From assembly GCA_017623235.1 (NCBI GenBank), contig JAGAPN010000016.1:1-59496 (forward strand): a DNA stretch of 59,496 nt. Direction: 5' to 3'. This document shows positions 44,807-53,784 of this stretch, piece by piece. Source of the stretch: Clostridia bacterium. Lineage in GTDB: Bacteria > Bacillota > Clostridia > Oscillospirales > Acutalibacteraceae. Positions within the stretch are counted from its first letter, which is position 1; each line of letters starts with the position of its first letter. The notes below the pieces were generated by a model, which had not been told where the DNA came from, searched no databases, and saw only the letters and a program-made list of their open reading frames with translations. Both the position numbers and the translations under genes were made by a program.

Positions 44807-45719
44807 TACCTTCACCCCCTGTCTGCTCTTCTATAGGAAGCGGCTTCAGCTTTTTGAAATACTCTCCCTTTAAATAGGGTACGGCAAGGAAGATTACAAC
44901 AATTATTGCCGAGAGCATTTTAAGGTAATCGGTCTTAAGGCCCAGCAGGATAACGAAGTTATAAATTATGTAATAAACAACTCCGCCGCCTACAACGCCG
45001 ATAAGACTTACAACAAAGTTGGGTTTTATTTTAAGCGACACAGAAAGACCGATAAATATAGCAGCAAGACCGATAACGATAGCGCCACGGCCGTCGTTAA
45101 TATTGGCAGAACCCTTATACTGGGCAAGCAAGGCGCCTGCCACCGCAACGATACCGTTGGAAAGGGCAAGGCCTATAACCTTATTAAGCTTAACGTTTAC
45201 GCCCTGGGCACGGCTCATATCGGGGTTGTCACCCGTTGATTTAAGGGTGAGGCCAACCTCGGTATAAAAGAAGAGCCAGAGTATAATGATTATGGCGGCA
45301 ATTATAAGCACGGCGGCTATTATGGCACCAATATTATCACTCATATTAAGCACCAGGGGGTGGAGCCTTGCGTCAATAAGGGCAAGAGATTTTCCGCCCA
45401 GGATAGAAAGGTTTACCGAGTAAAGTATAAGCTGGGTCAGTATTCCTGCCAGGATGGCGGGTATCCCCAGGGCAGTATGAAACAGGCCTGTCATAGTGCC
45501 TGCCACAGCCCCTGCTATAAAGGCGACGATAAGGCTGACCCAAGCAGGCACACCCGCTGCTATCAGTACGGCGCAGACACAGCCGCCCGTACAAATAGAG
45601 CCGTCTACCGAAAGGTCGGCAATATCAAGTATTTTAAAGGAGATATAAACTCCTATGGCCATAAGGCCCCATATAAGTCCTTCGGCTACCGCACCCGGCA
45701 GCGCATTCAAAAAAGCCAT
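44799..45719 (-). CDS. ABC transporter permease (COG4120 type)
   Basis: 306 residues with eight or nine membrane helices in the arrangement of branched-chain-type permeases (LIWGLMAIGVYISFKILDIADLSVDGS; GLTLKSTGDNPDMSRAQGV; LALSNGIVAVAGALLAQYKG). Family members partner with COG2984 binding proteins for aromatic amino acids or other substrates. It follows the binding protein by 19 bases. Confidence 0.92.
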   Translation of the reverse strand: MAFLNALPGAVAEGLIWGLMAIGVYISFKILDIADLSVDGSICTGGCVCAVLIAAGVPAWVSLIVAFIAGAVAGTMTGLFHTALGIPAILAGILTQLILYSVNLSILGGKSLALIDARLHPLVLNMSDNIGAIIAAVLIIAAIIIILWLFFYTEVGLTLKSTGDNPDMSRAQGVNVKLNKVIGLALSNGIVAVAGALLAQYKGSANINDGRGAIVIGLAAIFIGLSVSLKIKPNFVVSLIGVVGGGVVYYIIYNFVILLGLKTDYLKMLSAIIVVIFLAVPYLKGEYFKKLKPLPIEEQTGGEGNA

Positions 45720-45738
45720 TATTTACCTCAAAGTGTAA

Positions 45739-46662
45739 TTATTTTTCGTCAACTGCAATACCCAGCTTCGCACACAAATCAGCGTTGAAGGTGGTAGAAG
45801 GGGTAAGGGTCTTTACCTCGAAATCGGCAGGGGTCTTGCCGTTCAAAAGAATTTCGGCAGCCATTTTTCCGGTTTCAACACCCAGCTGGTAATAATCGAT
45901 TGCCAGGCTGGCGTAGCAAACGCTTCCGCCGTAGCTGGTGTATACGGGAACCTTATCTCCGCAAACTGCTGCCAGAACATTATCGTTGTCGGCAACGGTA
46001 TTGTCGGAAGGAACGTAGATAGCCTTGCTGTTGTTAGCGGCGTTGGTTACAACGGTCTGAAGCTCGGTAGTATCGGAGAAGGTGTAAGCCTTAACGGTGA
46101 TGCTGTTAGCCTCAAAGTGCTTCTTTACGGCCTCGTACTGGATAACCGAATTAGACTCGTTAAGACAGTAAATAACGCCTACCTGGTCGCCCTCCTTAAG
46201 GCCAAGGGTATCAATCATCATCTGGGCCTGCTGGTCAAAGGGAACGGCATCGGAGGTACCGCTTACGTTAGCGGGAACCTTTCCGCCGAAGGTATTGGAG
46301 TAATCGGTAACAGAGGTGCCCAGCACGGGGATATCCTTGGTAGCATTGGCAGCGGCAAGGAGCGCAGGGGTAGCGTTACCCATAATAAGGTCTACCTTCT
46401 TGGAGGTGAAGGTGTTGATTACGGTAGCGCAAAGGTTAGACTCACCCGCTACCTGAACGTCAATGTCAATGGTTTTTCCGGCCTTCTCCATAGCCTCCTC
46501 AAGGGCGTCAACAAAGCCCTGGGTAGCCTGGTCAAGGGAGTCGTGCTTCATAAGCTGGCAAACGCCTACGTTATAATCGGCGGTGTTGCCACAGGAAGCA
46601 AAGGTCAGGCAGGCGCAAGCGCACAGCACAAGGGTAAGAACAAGGGAAACGATTTTTTTCAT
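45739..46662 (-). CDS. ABC transporter substrate-binding lipoprotein (COG2984/TrpX type)
   Basis: 307 residues. Signal peptide with lipobox (LTFASCGN), then two lobes typical of PF04392 binding proteins: VGVCQLMKHDSLDQATQGFVDAL at the start of lobe 1 and AIYVPSDNTVADNDNVLAAVC later. TrpX of streptococci belongs here. I chose the ATG at 46662 (AAAGGAGAAAATATT upstream); the frame extends 15 codons further without a ribosome binding site. The T-box points to phenylalanine as the regulatory amino acid. Confidence 0.93.
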   Translation of the reverse strand: MKKIVSLVLTLVLCACACLTFASCGNTADYNVGVCQLMKHDSLDQATQGFVDALEEAMEKAGKTIDIDVQVAGESNLCATVINTFTSKKVDLIMGNATPALLAAANATKDIPVLGTSVTDYSNTFGGKVPANVSGTSDAVPFDQQAQMMIDTLGLKEGDQVGVIYCLNESNSVIQYEAVKKHFEANSITVKAYTFSDTTELQTVVTNAANNSKAIYVPSDNTVADNDNVLAAVCGDKVPVYTSYGGSVCYASLAIDYYQLGVETGKMAAEILLNGKTPADFEVKTLTPSTTFNADLCAKLGIAVDEK

Positions 46663-46687
46663 AATATTTTCTCCTTTTATTGTATTG

Positions 46688-46957
46688 GGTACAAAAAATC
46701 CCTGCACCCTAAGGGATGCAGGGACGGAATTACCGTGTTACCACTCTGCTTCGCCTCACCTTCACAGATGAAGCCTCATCGGGTGCAAAAACACCCCTGC
46801 AATATAACGGTTGCAACCGGTACAGCCTACACAGCCTATGCCTTCAGCCGACGGCTAACGGAAGGAATTCACCGAAATGCCCATTACTGTTTTGCACCAA
46901 ACAACAGCTCTCTGAAATGGGGTAAAACGGATACTGGTTTCCGCTCAAACGCCTGTT
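46688..46957 (-). ncRNA. T-box riboswitch, predicted Phe specifier (UUC)
   Basis: Between promoter and binding protein gene the minus strand holds a full T-box leader. Stem I has the AGAGAG element and apical loop (CAGAGAGCTGTTGTTTGGTG). The specifier loop has AGTA on the 5' side and GAA on the 3' side, followed by TTC at 46865-46867, closed by CGGAA / TTCCG and CCG / CGG. The T-box sequence AGAGTGGTAACACGG (46733-46747) reads UGGU, which pairs with a tRNA ending A73-CCA, as in tRNA-Phe and unlike bacterial tRNA-Trp (G73). Confidence 0.92.
46693..46724 (-). terminator. T-box terminator
   Basis: TCCCTGCA / TGCAGGGA (46699-46706 with 46717-46724) with inner CCC / GGG, then TTTTTT. It overlaps the 3' arm of the antiterminator. 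Confidence 0.93.
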
Positions 46958-46963
46958 ACTGAT

Positions 46964-46992
46964 ATTTTATAGACATTTAACCGTTTTGTCAA
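46964..46992 (-). promoter_or_regulatory. Promoter of the T-box operon
   Basis: Minus strand TTGACA (46987-46992), 17-bp spacer, TAAAAT (46964-46969). Confidence 0.85.
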
Positions 46993-47024
46993 GAAAAAAG
47001 TTAAGGCGTTTTGTGTTTTTTATT

Positions 47025-47441
47025 TTATGATTTTTTATACATTATCCAATAAGCAATCCAATACACCGCCACAAGCAGGCCGATTGTGAGAGAAAGCACC
47101 ATAGAAAGCAGTGAATATTCTAACAGCTCAAGTACAATAATTGCCACTGCCGCCAGCACAACGTAGACAATAAAGGCTATGCTTTTTGCCTTGTCGGCTA
47201 TGGCTATATTCCGCTCATCGGTTTCGGCTATCTGTCGGCGTTTTATGGTTTCCTCATTTTTTGTAATAAGGAAATACCGTCTTATATGCACGATTCCTAT
47301 GACTACCAACGCCAGCCCAAAGGATGACAGAAAATCGTTTTCGGTTTTAATTATATTAAAAGTTACAATCAGAGCTATGCCCAATATCACGTAGGCTATT
47401 GCTATATATAATCTGATTTTGAGTTTTCTTCTAAAATCCAT
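47025..47441 (-). CDS. Small membrane protein paired with an XRE regulator
   Basis: 138 residues with four predicted membrane helices (about 11-30, 34-50, 86-104, 108-128) and a charged loop between them (KNEETIKRRQIAETDERNIAIADKAK). The ETDERN loop motif is common in small Firmicutes membrane proteins encoded beside Cro-like regulators. ATG at 47441 with GGAGGA 6 bases upstream; ATG at 47447 is too close. Function unknown. Confidence 0.82.
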   Translation of the reverse strand: MDFRRKLKIRLYIAIAYVILGIALIVTFNIIKTENDFLSSFGLALVVIGIVHIRRYFLITKNEETIKRRQIAETDERNIAIADKAKSIAFIVYVVLAAVAIIVLELLEYSLLSMVLSLTIGLLVAVYWIAYWIMYKKS

Positions 47442-47443
47442 AA

Positions 47444-47641
47444 TCATTCCTCCTCAAAGATAAACAGCTCCTCTATTGTCACCCCGAAAAATTTTGCAAT
47501 TTTATAGGCCAGCTGAATAGAGGCATTATATTTTCCGTTTTCCAGCGATATTACGGTCTGTCTTGTTACTCCCACGGCAAGGGCCAGCTCTTCCTGGGTA
47601 ACGTTATTCCCTTTCCGCATTTCCTTTATTTTGTTTTTCAA
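47444..47641 (-). CDS. Small XRE family regulator
   Basis: 65 residues, a single Cro/CI helix-turn-helix: EMRKGNNVTQEELALAVGVTRQTVISLENGKYN, then helices 4-5. TTG start with GGAGGTGA upstream. Its promoter carries several copies of the half-site GTAAAGC, so autorepression is expected. It is coupled to the membrane protein gene downstream. Confidence 0.92.
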   Translation of the reverse strand: MKNKIKEMRKGNNVTQEELALAVGVTRQTVISLENGKYNASIQLAYKIAKFFGVTIEELFIFEEE

Positions 47642-47660
47642 AACATCACCTCCAAAAAAA

Positions 47661-47696
47661 GTAAAGCTTGCTTTACAATTTGATTATAAAGCAAGC
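47661..47696. promoter_or_regulatory. Clustered operator half-sites ahead of the XRE gene
   Basis: GTAAAGC-TT-GCTTTAC (47661-47676) is a perfect palindrome, and GCTTGCTTTA (47666-47675) pairs with TAAAGCAAGC (47687-47696). The sites overlap the -10 and the start region. Confidence 0.75.
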
Positions 47697-47711
47697 CCTA
47701 TAAAATGTCAA
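47683..47711 (-). promoter_or_regulatory. Promoter of the XRE gene pair
   Basis: Minus strand TTGACA (47706-47711), 17-bp spacer, TATAAT (47683-47688). Confidence 0.88.
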
Positions 47712-47729
47712 GCATATTTTACATTTCCA

Positions 47730-47880
47730 ATTCTACGCAAGGCTGGTCAGCCCCTTGGCGGTAACAATGCGGCAACCGAAAAGCTCCTTAACGGCTTAAA
47801 GCCTGCCGAGCGTAACAGAGTTGTTGCCTGGGTTAAGGAGATTATTGCCGCCGAGGCCGAAAAATCCGCAAAACAAAAAA
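47730..47880 (+). pseudogene. Coding-like remnant beside tRNA-Val
   Basis: One plus-strand frame reads like a protein C-terminus (GNNAATEKLLNGLKPAER, then NRVVAWVKEIIAAEAEKSAK) but has no start or ribosome binding site and runs without a stop into the tRNA terminator. I do not recognise the family. It may be a decayed gene end or chance. Confidence 0.3.
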
Positions 47881-47918
47881 CAATAAAGCACCTCATCCTT
47901 ATGGATGGGGCGCTTTAT
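47870..47918 (-). terminator. Terminator of tRNA-Val
   Basis: ATAAAGC / GCTTTAT plus CCTCATCC / GGATGGGG (47883-47898 with 47903-47918), loop TTAT, then a T-rich tract on the minus strand. Confidence 0.8.
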
Positions 47919-47922
47919 CGTT

Positions 47923-47998
47923 TGGTGGACGCTAAGGGACTCGAACCCATGACCGCCCGCACGTCAAGCGGGTGCTCTACCAGCTGAGCTAAACGTCC
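47923..47998 (-). tRNA. tRNA-Val (GAC), CCA encoded
   Basis: 76 bases on the minus strand. Acceptor GGACGTT / AGCGTCC, D arm TAGCTCAGCTGGTAGAGCA, anticodon stem CCCGC / GCGGG with loop TTGACGT (anticodon GAC), T arm GGGTTCGAGTCCC, then A-CCA. Confidence 0.96.
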
Positions 47999-48016
47999 AT
48001 ATTTTTTGCAAGGTGG

Positions 48017-48045
48017 ATTATAACACAACAAATATAAAAAATCAA
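48017..48045 (-). promoter_or_regulatory. tRNA-Val promoter
   Basis: Minus strand TTGATT (48040-48045), 17-bp spacer, TATAAT (48017-48022), about 19 bases before the tRNA. Confidence 0.82.
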
Positions 48046-48053
48046 GGAAGAAA

Positions 48054-48068
48054 TGTGACTTTGTCACA
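48054..48068. promoter_or_regulatory. Crp/Fnr-like palindrome upstream of trxA
   Basis: TGTGA-CTTTG-TCACA, perfect 5-bp arms with a 5-bp centre (CRP sites usually have 6). It lies upstream of the trxA -10 (TATAAT at 48090-48095), and a Crp/Fnr-type gene follows trxA. Recognition by that regulator is inference. Confidence 0.55.
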
Positions 48069-48127
48069 GAAAACGCAAATTTATACGGGTATAATAAAGA
48101 TACAATAAAAGAAAGGAAGTACAAATT

Positions 48128-48436
48128 ATGTCAGTTCTTAAAATAAATAAAAACAATTTCGATGAGGTAAAGGCCTCCGATAAGCCCTTGCTTTTAGACT
48201 TCTATGCCGATTGGTGCGGCCCCTGCCGAATGGTTTCTCCCCTGGTGGATGAGATAGCTGAGGAAAATCCTCAGTATCTGGTAGGCAAAATCAACGTTGA
48301 CGAAGAGCCCGAGCTGGCTCAGGCCTTCGGCGTTATAAGCATACCCTATCTGGTAGTAATGAAAAACGGACGGATTGTAAATCAATCCGCAGGAGCCAGA
48401 CCCAAGGCCCAGATTCTGGCAATGTTAGAGGGTTAG
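48128..48436 (+). CDS. trxA: Thioredoxin
   Basis: 102-residue cytosolic thiol-disulfide reductase with the WCGPC active site (C30, C33) and cis-Pro in SIPYLVV. AAAGGAAG precedes the ATG. Its 3' end overlaps the convergent Crp/Fnr gene by 12 bases. Its reductase trxB is encoded just beyond that gene. Confidence 0.97.
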   Translation: MSVLKINKNNFDEVKASDKPLLLDFYADWCGPCRMVSPLVDEIAEENPQYLVGKINVDEEPELAQAFGVISIPYLVVMKNGRIVNQSAGARPKAQILAMLEG

Positions 48437-49099
48437 AGCCCTTAAGGCCTGCTTATCCAGCAACCTTACCCCCTTACGGGAGACCTCCACAAGCCCCTCT
48501 GATGCAAAATATTTCAGCACACGGGAAACCACCTCACGGGCCGAGCCTATATATTTGGCAATCTGCTCGTGGGTGAGGTTTATCGTATCGGCGCCTAAAC
48601 GGGCGGACTCGTCCAGCAGGAAGATAGCCAGTCGTTTGTCCATACTCATAAAGAGTATCTGCTGCATTACCCACATCACGTCGGAAAAGCGGCCGACCGC
48701 CGTTTCCAGCGCAAATATTTTTATATCGGGGTTAGCCTCAGACACCGAGGCAAAGGCGGGACCGCTGATTACGTAGCACTCACTGTCCTCCTCGGCGTCA
48801 ATGAAAACGTCGAAGGTGACGGCCTGCAGCACACAGGAGGCGGCCAGCATACACATATCCCCCGAATGTAGGCGGTAAAGGGTAATATCCTTGCCGTCTT
48901 CGGACATTATATAAACCCGAAGGCAGCCTGAACGGATGAAAAACACCCCCGAGCAATCGGTGCTGTCGTGGATGGTTACCCCTTTAGGATAGGTAAGGGC
49001 TACGGAATTTTCACATATATAACCACGCTGTTCTTCGGTAATGGTATCCCAGAATGGGAAAACCGTGCGAAAAACCGGCTCAAACATAGCACGCGCCAA
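48425..49099 (-). CDS. Crp/Fnr family transcriptional regulator
   Basis: About 224 residues. N-terminal cyclic-nucleotide-binding-like beta barrel (GVFFIRSGCLRVYIMSEDGKDITLYRLHSGDMCML) and a C-terminal winged helix (LTHEQIAKYIGSAREVVSRVLKYFASEGLVEVSRKGVRLLD). It has Cys at several places (DCSGVFF, SGCLR, MCMLAASC) but no N-terminal FNR-type four-Cys cluster. Start taken as TTG at 49099 (GGAG 8 bases upstream); ATG at 49087 is an alternative. It lies between trxA and trxB, so a redox or oxidative role is plausible. Confidence 0.9.
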   Translation of the reverse strand: MARAMFEPVFRTVFPFWDTITEEQRGYICENSVALTYPKGVTIHDSTDCSGVFFIRSGCLRVYIMSEDGKDITLYRLHSGDMCMLAASCVLQAVTFDVFIDAEEDSECYVISGPAFASVSEANPDIKIFALETAVGRFSDVMWVMQQILFMSMDKRLAIFLLDESARLGADTINLTHEQIAKYIGSAREVVSRVLKYFASEGLVEVSRKGVRLLDKQALRALTL

Positions 49100-49180
49100 T
49101 GAAAACACTCCTTTTCACTACGTCTTATTATATTTTACTCATTAGTGGCGGGAATGTCAACGGCGCAAGGAGATGAAAAT

Positions 49181-50101
49181 ATGCATATTTACGATACCGT
49201 AATTATCGGTGGCGGCCCTGCGGGATATTCTGCCGCCCTATATGCTGCCCGTGGAGGGTTGGACACCCTACTTCTGGAAAGGCTCTCCCCCGGCGGACAA
49301 ATGGCTCTTACGGGAGATATTGACAATTATCCCGGCTTTGACGAGGGCATCGACGGCTTTACCCTTGGTATGAAGATGATGCAGGGGGCGGAGCGTTTTG
49401 GCGCCGCCACCGAATACGCCGAGGTAAAAAGTCTTATTCTGACCGACGAGATAAAACAAATTATTTCCGACGGCAAGACCTATTATGCCAAGACGGTTAT
49501 TTTAGCTATGGGGGCCAATCCCAGAAAGCTGGGACTGGCAGACGAAGACACTCTGACCGGCAGAGGGGTACACTACTGCGCCCACTGCGACGGCAGATTT
49601 TATAAGGATAAAACCGTAACGGTGGTGGGAGGCGGCAATTCTGCCGCAGCGGATGCCCTTTATCTTTCCCGACTGGCCCAAAAGGTTTATCTTGTACATC
49701 GCAGGGATTCTCTGCGGGCCGAAAAAATATATCATCAGCCCCTGATGGAGGCCGATAACGTAGAGTTTATTTGGGACAGCAGAATTATCGGTCTTAAATC
49801 CGAGGAAGGTTTTAAGGGCGTAACGGTAGAAAATGTGAAAACAGGCCTGCAATCTGCTATTTCTTGCAACGGACTTTTTGTAAGCATAGGCCGCTCCCCT
49901 GCCACAGAGCTTGACCTTGGCGGGGTTGCCGTGGACAAAAACGGTTATATTATAGCTGATGAAACCACAAAGACCAACATAGAAGGAGTATTTGCCGCAG
50001 GAGATATTCGCACCAAGGCGCTTCGCCAGGTGGTGACCGCCGCTGCAGACGGTGCCACGGCAGTACATTTTGCAGAAGAATATTTGTCGGTAAAAAAATA
50101 A
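49181..50101 (+). CDS. trxB: Thioredoxin-disulfide reductase
   Basis: NADPH-dependent flavoenzyme that reduces thioredoxin, 306 residues. FAD site GGGPAG (10-15), redox pair CAHC (C133, C136), NADPH motif GGGNSAAADAL and the second FAD motif GVFAAGDIR. AAGGAG precedes the ATG at 49181; the longer frame upstream has none. Confidence 0.96.
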   Translation: MHIYDTVIIGGGPAGYSAALYAARGGLDTLLLERLSPGGQMALTGDIDNYPGFDEGIDGFTLGMKMMQGAERFGAATEYAEVKSLILTDEIKQIISDGKTYYAKTVILAMGANPRKLGLADEDTLTGRGVHYCAHCDGRFYKDKTVTVVGGGNSAAADALYLSRLAQKVYLVHRRDSLRAEKIYHQPLMEADNVEFIWDSRIIGLKSEEGFKGVTVENVKTGLQSAISCNGLFVSIGRSPATELDLGGVAVDKNGYIIADETTKTNIEGVFAAGDIRTKALRQVVTAAADGATAVHFAEEYLSVKK

Positions 50102-50106
50102 AAAAA

Positions 50107-50138
50107 ACGACCTTGGGACTCCTCCCAAGGTCGTTTTT
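50107..50138 (+). terminator. trxB terminator
   Basis: Twelve-base-pair stem ACGACCTTGGGA / TCCCAAGGTCGT (50107-50118 with 50123-50134), loop CTCC, T-run. Confidence 0.95.
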
Positions 50139-50202
50139 CTCTTTTTAGGAGAATTTAGGCGTTTTTTACTATTTATCACAGAGTAATTCTCTGTTTTTTA
50201 GA

Positions 50203-50231
50203 TTGCAAATAACATTTACTAATGTTAAACT
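50203..50231 (+). promoter_or_regulatory. Promoter and palindrome ahead of the HTH-kinase gene
   Basis: TTGCAA (50203-50208), 17-bp spacer, TAAACT (50226-50231). The perfect palindrome TAACATTTACTAATGTTA (50210-50227) fills the spacer and touches the -10, a position suited to repression. Confidence 0.75.
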
Positions 50232-50259
50232 TTATTTATCAAGTCAAAGGAGGCGTATT

Positions 50260-52010
<1,751 letters not shown>

Positions 52011-52020
52011 GAGTGATACA

Positions 52021-52851
52021 ATGTTAGCGAATCTTAATGACGTATTAATTGATGCCCAGAAAAAACATTATGCCGTAGGACTTTTTAACACCATTGACAC
52101 CGATATGCTGGAGGGTGTTATTTCGGCGGCGGAGGAGCTTTGCTCCCCTGTAATTATAGGTACTGCTGAGGTGCTTTTGCCTTATGGCGAGCTTAATCTC
52201 ATCAGCCCCTCGGTTATTGCGGCAGCAAAGGCAGCCAAGGTGCCCGTTGTGGTACACTACGACCACGGCCTTACGGTTGAGCGCTGCAAGCAGGCCCTGG
52301 ATTTGGGCTTTACCAGCATTATGTTTGACGGCTCGGCAGGAGATACCGCCGAAAATCTTAAAACCACTGCGGAAATGGTAAAGCTTGCCCACAGTATGGG
52401 GGTTACGGTGGAGGGAGAAATCGGCCACGTTGGCGAGGCCGTTACCGACGACGGCGCTACCGATGATATGTATACCACGCCCCAGGAGGCGGTTGATTTC
52501 GTTGCGACCACAGGGGTAGACGCTTTGGCTGTTGCCATCGGCACGGCTCACGGCGTATACCGCACTAAACCCAGGCTTGACCTTGGCCGTCTGGCCGAAA
52601 TAAGAGCTGCCATCGATACTCCGCTGGTGCTTCACGGCGGCTCGGGTCTTTCTGATGACGATTTCAGAAACGCCATTTCCGGTGGTATTGCCAAGGTAAA
52701 CATCTTCACCGACCTTTGCAGAGCAGGACTTTCGGCTATCCACCAAAATCCCGACGCCGATTACCTTATTGCCAGAAGCAAAAAAGTTGAGGCTATCAAA
52801 CAGGAAACTATGAAAAAAATGATGCTTTTCGGTTGCAACGGAAAGGCATAA
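52021..52851 (+). CDS. Class II (zinc) ketose-bisphosphate aldolase
   Basis: 276 residues of the FbaA/GatY/KbaY family. Zinc ligands HYDHG, GTAHG and LHGGSG are visible. The family cleaves fructose-, tagatose- or other ketose phosphates to DHAP plus an aldehyde. Being in one operon with an isomerase and a kinase, it probably cleaves their product. AGGAGTGA precedes the ATG. Confidence 0.93.
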   Translation: MLANLNDVLIDAQKKHYAVGLFNTIDTDMLEGVISAAEELCSPVIIGTAEVLLPYGELNLISPSVIAAAKAAKVPVVVHYDHGLTVERCKQALDLGFTSIMFDGSAGDTAENLKTTAEMVKLAHSMGVTVEGEIGHVGEAVTDDGATDDMYTTPQEAVDFVATTGVDALAVAIGTAHGVYRTKPRLDLGRLAEIRAAIDTPLVLHGGSGLSDDDFRNAISGGIAKVNIFTDLCRAGLSAIHQNPDADYLIARSKKVEAIKQETMKKMMLFGCNGKA

Positions 52852-52854
52852 AAT

Positions 52855-52884
52855 AAAAGACCGCAGATTAATCTGCGGTCTTTT
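52855..52884. terminator. Bidirectional terminator
   Basis: AAAAGACCGCAGAT / ATCTGCGGTCTTTT (52855-52868 with 52871-52884). Ends the aldolase operon and the convergent araC-type gene. Confidence 0.93.
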
Positions 52885-53665
52885 ATTGTTTTCTTTTTCG
52901 GCGGTAGGCTCCGGGGGTCTCACCCATTACCGCCTTGAACTGGCGGATAAAATGATACTGGTCGTTATAGCCGAGATTTTCTGCAATCTCCTGCAGAGTG
53001 GCGTTTTCATCCGCCAAAAGCAGAGAGCAAGCGTAGTTGACCTTGGACTGTATAACGTCCTGCATGGGAGAGGTACCAAAGGCTGATTTGTACACGGCGT
53101 GAAAGCGAGAAGGGCTGAGGGATGCCGCTTCGGCCATAAGTCCTACATTCCACCTTTTTTCGGGGGTAGACAGCACCTCCTGTCTGATGCTTCGCATCTT
53201 ATCCCGTTCCTTACGGGTAAGGTGGACTGTGGGGGCGCCCTGGGCCAGGGCACGCTCAAACCTTATAAGGAATTCTATAGTATAACTTTCCATAAGCCTG
53301 GCCCTTTTCGGATTCTCGGAAAAATGCTCCTGCTCAAGCTTACGGAAAAGGTCAGAGATAAAGGCCGTATTATTAGGGTAAAGCACGGTATTTAAAGGAA
53401 TTTTATACTCCCTTATCACTTCGGCGAAATCTTTGCCAAAATGAATCCAATTATGTATAACATCTCTCTCAGAGTGAAACCACTGAGGTGTATTTGGTTC
53501 ATAGAGAATGCAAGCACCCGGACGGGCGTTTACAATTCTACCTTCAAGTTTAAAAGTCACCGGGGTTAAAAAATGGATAAAGGTATAGCTTTCAATACCC
53601 TCGGGACGGGATATAAGAAAGCCTGCCTTCTCGGGCCAATCGTGGCGGACGGATATAATATTCAT
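52883..53665 (-). CDS. AraC family transcriptional regulator
   Basis: About 260 residues. N-terminal cupin-like ligand domain (LEGRIVNARPGACILYEPNTPQWF) and C-terminal double helix-turn-helix ending ENLGYNDQYHFIRQFKAVMGETPGAYRRKRK. It is divergent from the GH2 gene and likely controls it. ATG at 53665 with GGGGTGA upstream. The ligand is unknown. Confidence 0.93.
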   Translation of the reverse strand: MNIISVRHDWPEKAGFLISRPEGIESYTFIHFLTPVTFKLEGRIVNARPGACILYEPNTPQWFHSERDVIHNWIHFGKDFAEVIREYKIPLNTVLYPNNTAFISDLFRKLEQEHFSENPKRARLMESYTIEFLIRFERALAQGAPTVHLTRKERDKMRSIRQEVLSTPEKRWNVGLMAEAASLSPSRFHAVYKSAFGTSPMQDVIQSKVNYACSLLLADENATLQEIAENLGYNDQYHFIRQFKAVMGETPGAYRRKRKQ

Positions 53666-53684
53666 TAGAATCACCCCGCGGTAA

Positions 53685-53713
53685 ATTATAATCTTCGCAG
53701 GAGGAAATGTCAA
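53685..53713 (-). promoter_or_regulatory. araC-type gene promoter
   Basis: Minus strand TTGACA (53708-53713), 17-bp spacer, TATAAT (53685-53690). Confidence 0.85.
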
Positions 53714-53727
53714 TTCTCTGATACAAA

Positions 53728-53759
53728 AAAACATTTATTTTTTAGGAGAAAAATGTTTT
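53728..53759. promoter_or_regulatory. Inverted repeat upstream of the GH2 gene
   Basis: AAAACATTT (53728-53736) and AAATGTTTT (53751-53759), 14 bases apart. The half-sites AACATT and AATGTT are those of the palindrome ahead of the HTH-kinase gene, with a start-to-start distance of 22 rather than 10 bases. Confidence 0.6.
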
Positions 53760-53784
53760 AATAAGGATAAAGGAGTGATAAAAA

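Noticed and set aside
47631..47987. Open frame of 118 codons on the plus strand
   Set aside because: It starts in the promoter region of the XRE gene, has no ribosome binding site and runs antisense through tRNA-Val. Only its middle is protein-like, which I list as a possible remnant.
48061..48095. TTGTCA at 48061 as the -35 of trxA
   Set aside because: The distance to TATAAT (48090) is 23 bases and to TTATAC (48081) is 14. Neither fits, so only the -10 is credible and the TTGTCA belongs to the palindrome.
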